Positions 62,937 to 64,000 of a stretch of DNA of 64,000 bases are shown in pieces. Location: the NCBI RefSeq assembly GCF_025751575.1, contig NZ_JAOWLA010000003.1:62001-126000 (forward strand). The letters run 5' to 3'. The position numbers were made by a program, and so were the translations under genes. Every line of letters begins with the position of its first letter. The stretch's first letter is position 1. The notes below the pieces were generated by a model. The model saw only the letters and a list, made by a program, of their open reading frames with translations, did not search any database and had not been told where the DNA came from. The DNA comes from Albidovulum sediminicola. GTDB taxonomy: Bacteria; Pseudomonadota; Alphaproteobacteria; Rhodobacterales; Rhodobacteraceae.

Positions 62937-63692
62937 ATGCGGCGGCTGGTGTTCGGGATCATGGCAGCGGGTCTGGGCGCGGCGAGCGCACAGGCGCAGA
63001 CCGCGGTGGAACGCGTCCTGGCCGAGGCGCGCGCGGAGTGTGAAAGCTTCGAGGGCGGCGCGTTCGACCCCGGCAATGCCGTAAGCGCCGTCGACCTGAC
63101 CGGCGACGGCACCGCTGACAGTCTCGTCGATGAGGGCACCTTTTCCTGCACCAGTGCCGCATCGCTTTATTGCGGGACCGGCGGCTGCATGCTGCACGCC
63201 GTCGTGGGCGATACGGTGACAAGCTGGCAGGCCACCGGCTGGCAGGTGATCGACTGGGGCCAGTCGCGGATCGTGCTGATCGGGCGGGACGGCGGCTGGT
63301 GCGGCGGCATCGGGGCCGAGACCTGTTTCGAGGCGCTGACCTGGAGTGACGGTCGCTTCCTGACCGTGATGCCGACAGCACCGGCACCGACCGCCACCGC
63401 GCCCTATTCCACCGACGATTACGATGCGACGACGCTTCTGCCCTGTTCGCTGGGCGAGCCCACGCAGGATCAGTCCTGCCCTGCGGGCATCCTGCGCGGC
63501 GCGCCGGGGGTGGCCACGATCCGCATTACTGCCCCGGACGGGGCCGAGCGCGTGCTTGAGTTCTCCGAAGGCGCGATCGCGTCGCCGGGCACGGACGAAC
63601 TGACCTGGGCCAAGGATGGCGACACCTGGTATGTCGGGATCGGCGGGCGGGAATATTACATCGTGCCCGAAGCAGCGGTCTTCGGCGGCTGA
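62937..63692 (+). CDS. Secreted protein of unknown function
   Basis: This 251-residue protein has a signal peptide (MRRLVFGIMAAGLGAASAQA). The mature part has cysteines in CESFEGG, FSCTSAASLYCGTGGCML and GGWCGGIGAETCF, which suggests disulfide bridges, and a DLTGDGTADSL stretch that looks like a calcium-binding or integrin-repeat motif. I do not recognise a named family. Confidence 0.7.
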   Translation: MRRLVFGIMAAGLGAASAQAQTAVERVLAEARAECESFEGGAFDPGNAVSAVDLTGDGTADSLVDEGTFSCTSAASLYCGTGGCMLHAVVGDTVTSWQATGWQVIDWGQSRIVLIGRDGGWCGGIGAETCFEALTWSDGRFLTVMPTAPAPTATAPYSTDDYDATTLLPCSLGEPTQDQSCPAGILRGAPGVATIRITAPDGAERVLEFSEGAIASPGTDELTWAKDGDTWYVGIGGREYYIVPEAAVFGG

Positions 63693-63698
63693 GCGCGG

Positions 63699-64000
63699 CT
63701 ACTGGACGGCCTTGCGCGCCCGCAGCGCCGCCTGGATCGTGCCGTCGTCGAGGTAATCGAGTTCGCCCCCGATCGGCACACCCTGGGCGAGCGAGGTGAC
63801 GGCGACCCCGGTCCCTTCCAGCGCCTCGGCGATGTAATGGGCGGTGGTCTGGCCATCGACGGTCGCATTCAGCGCCAGGATGACCTCGCGCACGCCCTCG
63901 TCGCGGGTGCGTGCAACCAGGGCAGGGATGCGCAATTCCTCCGGCCCCACGGCATCGAGCGCCGAGAGCGTGCCGCCGAGGACATGATAGCGGCCACGGA
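63699..64000 (-). CDS. recR: Recombination protein RecR, C-terminal part
   Basis: The gene runs off the right window edge; about 100 C-terminal residues are seen. They include YHVLGG, the Toprim-domain segment [21 protein letters not shown] and [23 protein letters not shown] (read in pieces), the classic RecR ending. RecR loads RecA in the RecFOR pathway. Confidence 0.93.
   Translation of the reverse strand, partial: RGRYHVLGGTLSALDAVGPEELRIPALVARTRDEGVREVILALNATVDGQTTAHYIAEALEGTGVAVTSLAQGVPIGGELDYLDDGTIQAALRARKAVQ

Noticed and set aside
1-64000. CRISPR array, insertion sequence, integrase or prophage
   Set aside because: No regularly spaced repeats, transposase motifs or phage structural genes were seen on either strand.

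Overview
The window is high-GC, gene-dense DNA that looks like a chromosomal segment of an alphaproteobacterium of the Rhodobacterales (Rhodobacteraceae). The lineage call rests on a TrcR/DUF1013 cell-cycle regulator, a DUF2794 protein, a DUF3576 lipoprotein next to leuS-lptE-holA, a Rhodobacter-type porin, a CenR-like response regulator, a plant-type glutamate-cysteine ligase, and many 4-bp ATGA/GTGA start-stop overlaps. I saw no insertion sequence, integrase, prophage gene or CRISPR array. Both ends are cut inside genes: yqgE on the left and recR on the right.

Layout. 1-6.0 kb: yqgE, a DsbD-alpha-like periplasmic protein, and an RND efflux permease with its adaptor. 6.0-10.9 kb: moaB and a family-4 uracil-DNA glycosylase, then pyrB, a dihydroorotase-like gene that has lost its metal ligands, plsY and a DUF805 protein. 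10.9-17.7 kb: gshA, an rsmE operon with two unknown genes, ubiA, and an OmpA/BON envelope protein with a small coiled-coil partner. 17.7-24.3 kb: pgsA-moaD-moaE, a cupin-type XRE regulator divergent from gabT, a secreted lyase-like protein, xthA, a small secreted protein and the CenR-like regulator. 24.5-30.0 kb: ribA with an L,D-transpeptidase, yggS with a TPR-sulfotransferase, and the porin. 30.2-36.1 kb: DUF3576, leuS, lptE, holA, a GST-like protein and a GAF protein.

37.4-43.3 kb is one minus-strand operon: an RpiR regulator, a complete polar amino-acid ABC transporter, an N-acylamino-acid racemase/OSBS enolase, and a GNAT acyltransferase. It suggests import of amino acids followed by N-acylation and racemization.

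43.7-52.4 kb is the most unusual stretch. A subtilase without a signal peptide converges on a minus-strand set made of a SARP-like regulator with TPRs, two paralogous TbpB-like surface lipoproteins, and a Slam (DUF560) outer-membrane translocator. A soluble PAP2/vanadium-haloperoxidase-type enzyme with seven GRS repeats at its N-terminus is divergent from the regulator. The two lipoprotein genes carry matching upstream elements at matching distances from their starts. This is a Slam export island without a TonB-dependent receptor in the window.

52.6-64 kb: a caspase-like protein that lacks the catalytic cysteine and has two peptidoglycan-binding domains; gdx, a guanidinium exporter preceded by a readable guanidine-II (mini-ykkC) riboswitch; rpmJ; tRNA-Val(GAC); an N-formylglutamate amidohydrolase; dinB with an N-terminal zinc-ribbon-like motif; a beta-carbonic anhydrase; an M17 aminopeptidase coupled to an NlpC/P60 hydrolase; DUF2794; RNase T2; TrcR; a secreted protein; and recR. 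All calls come from reading the sequence; no database search was run.
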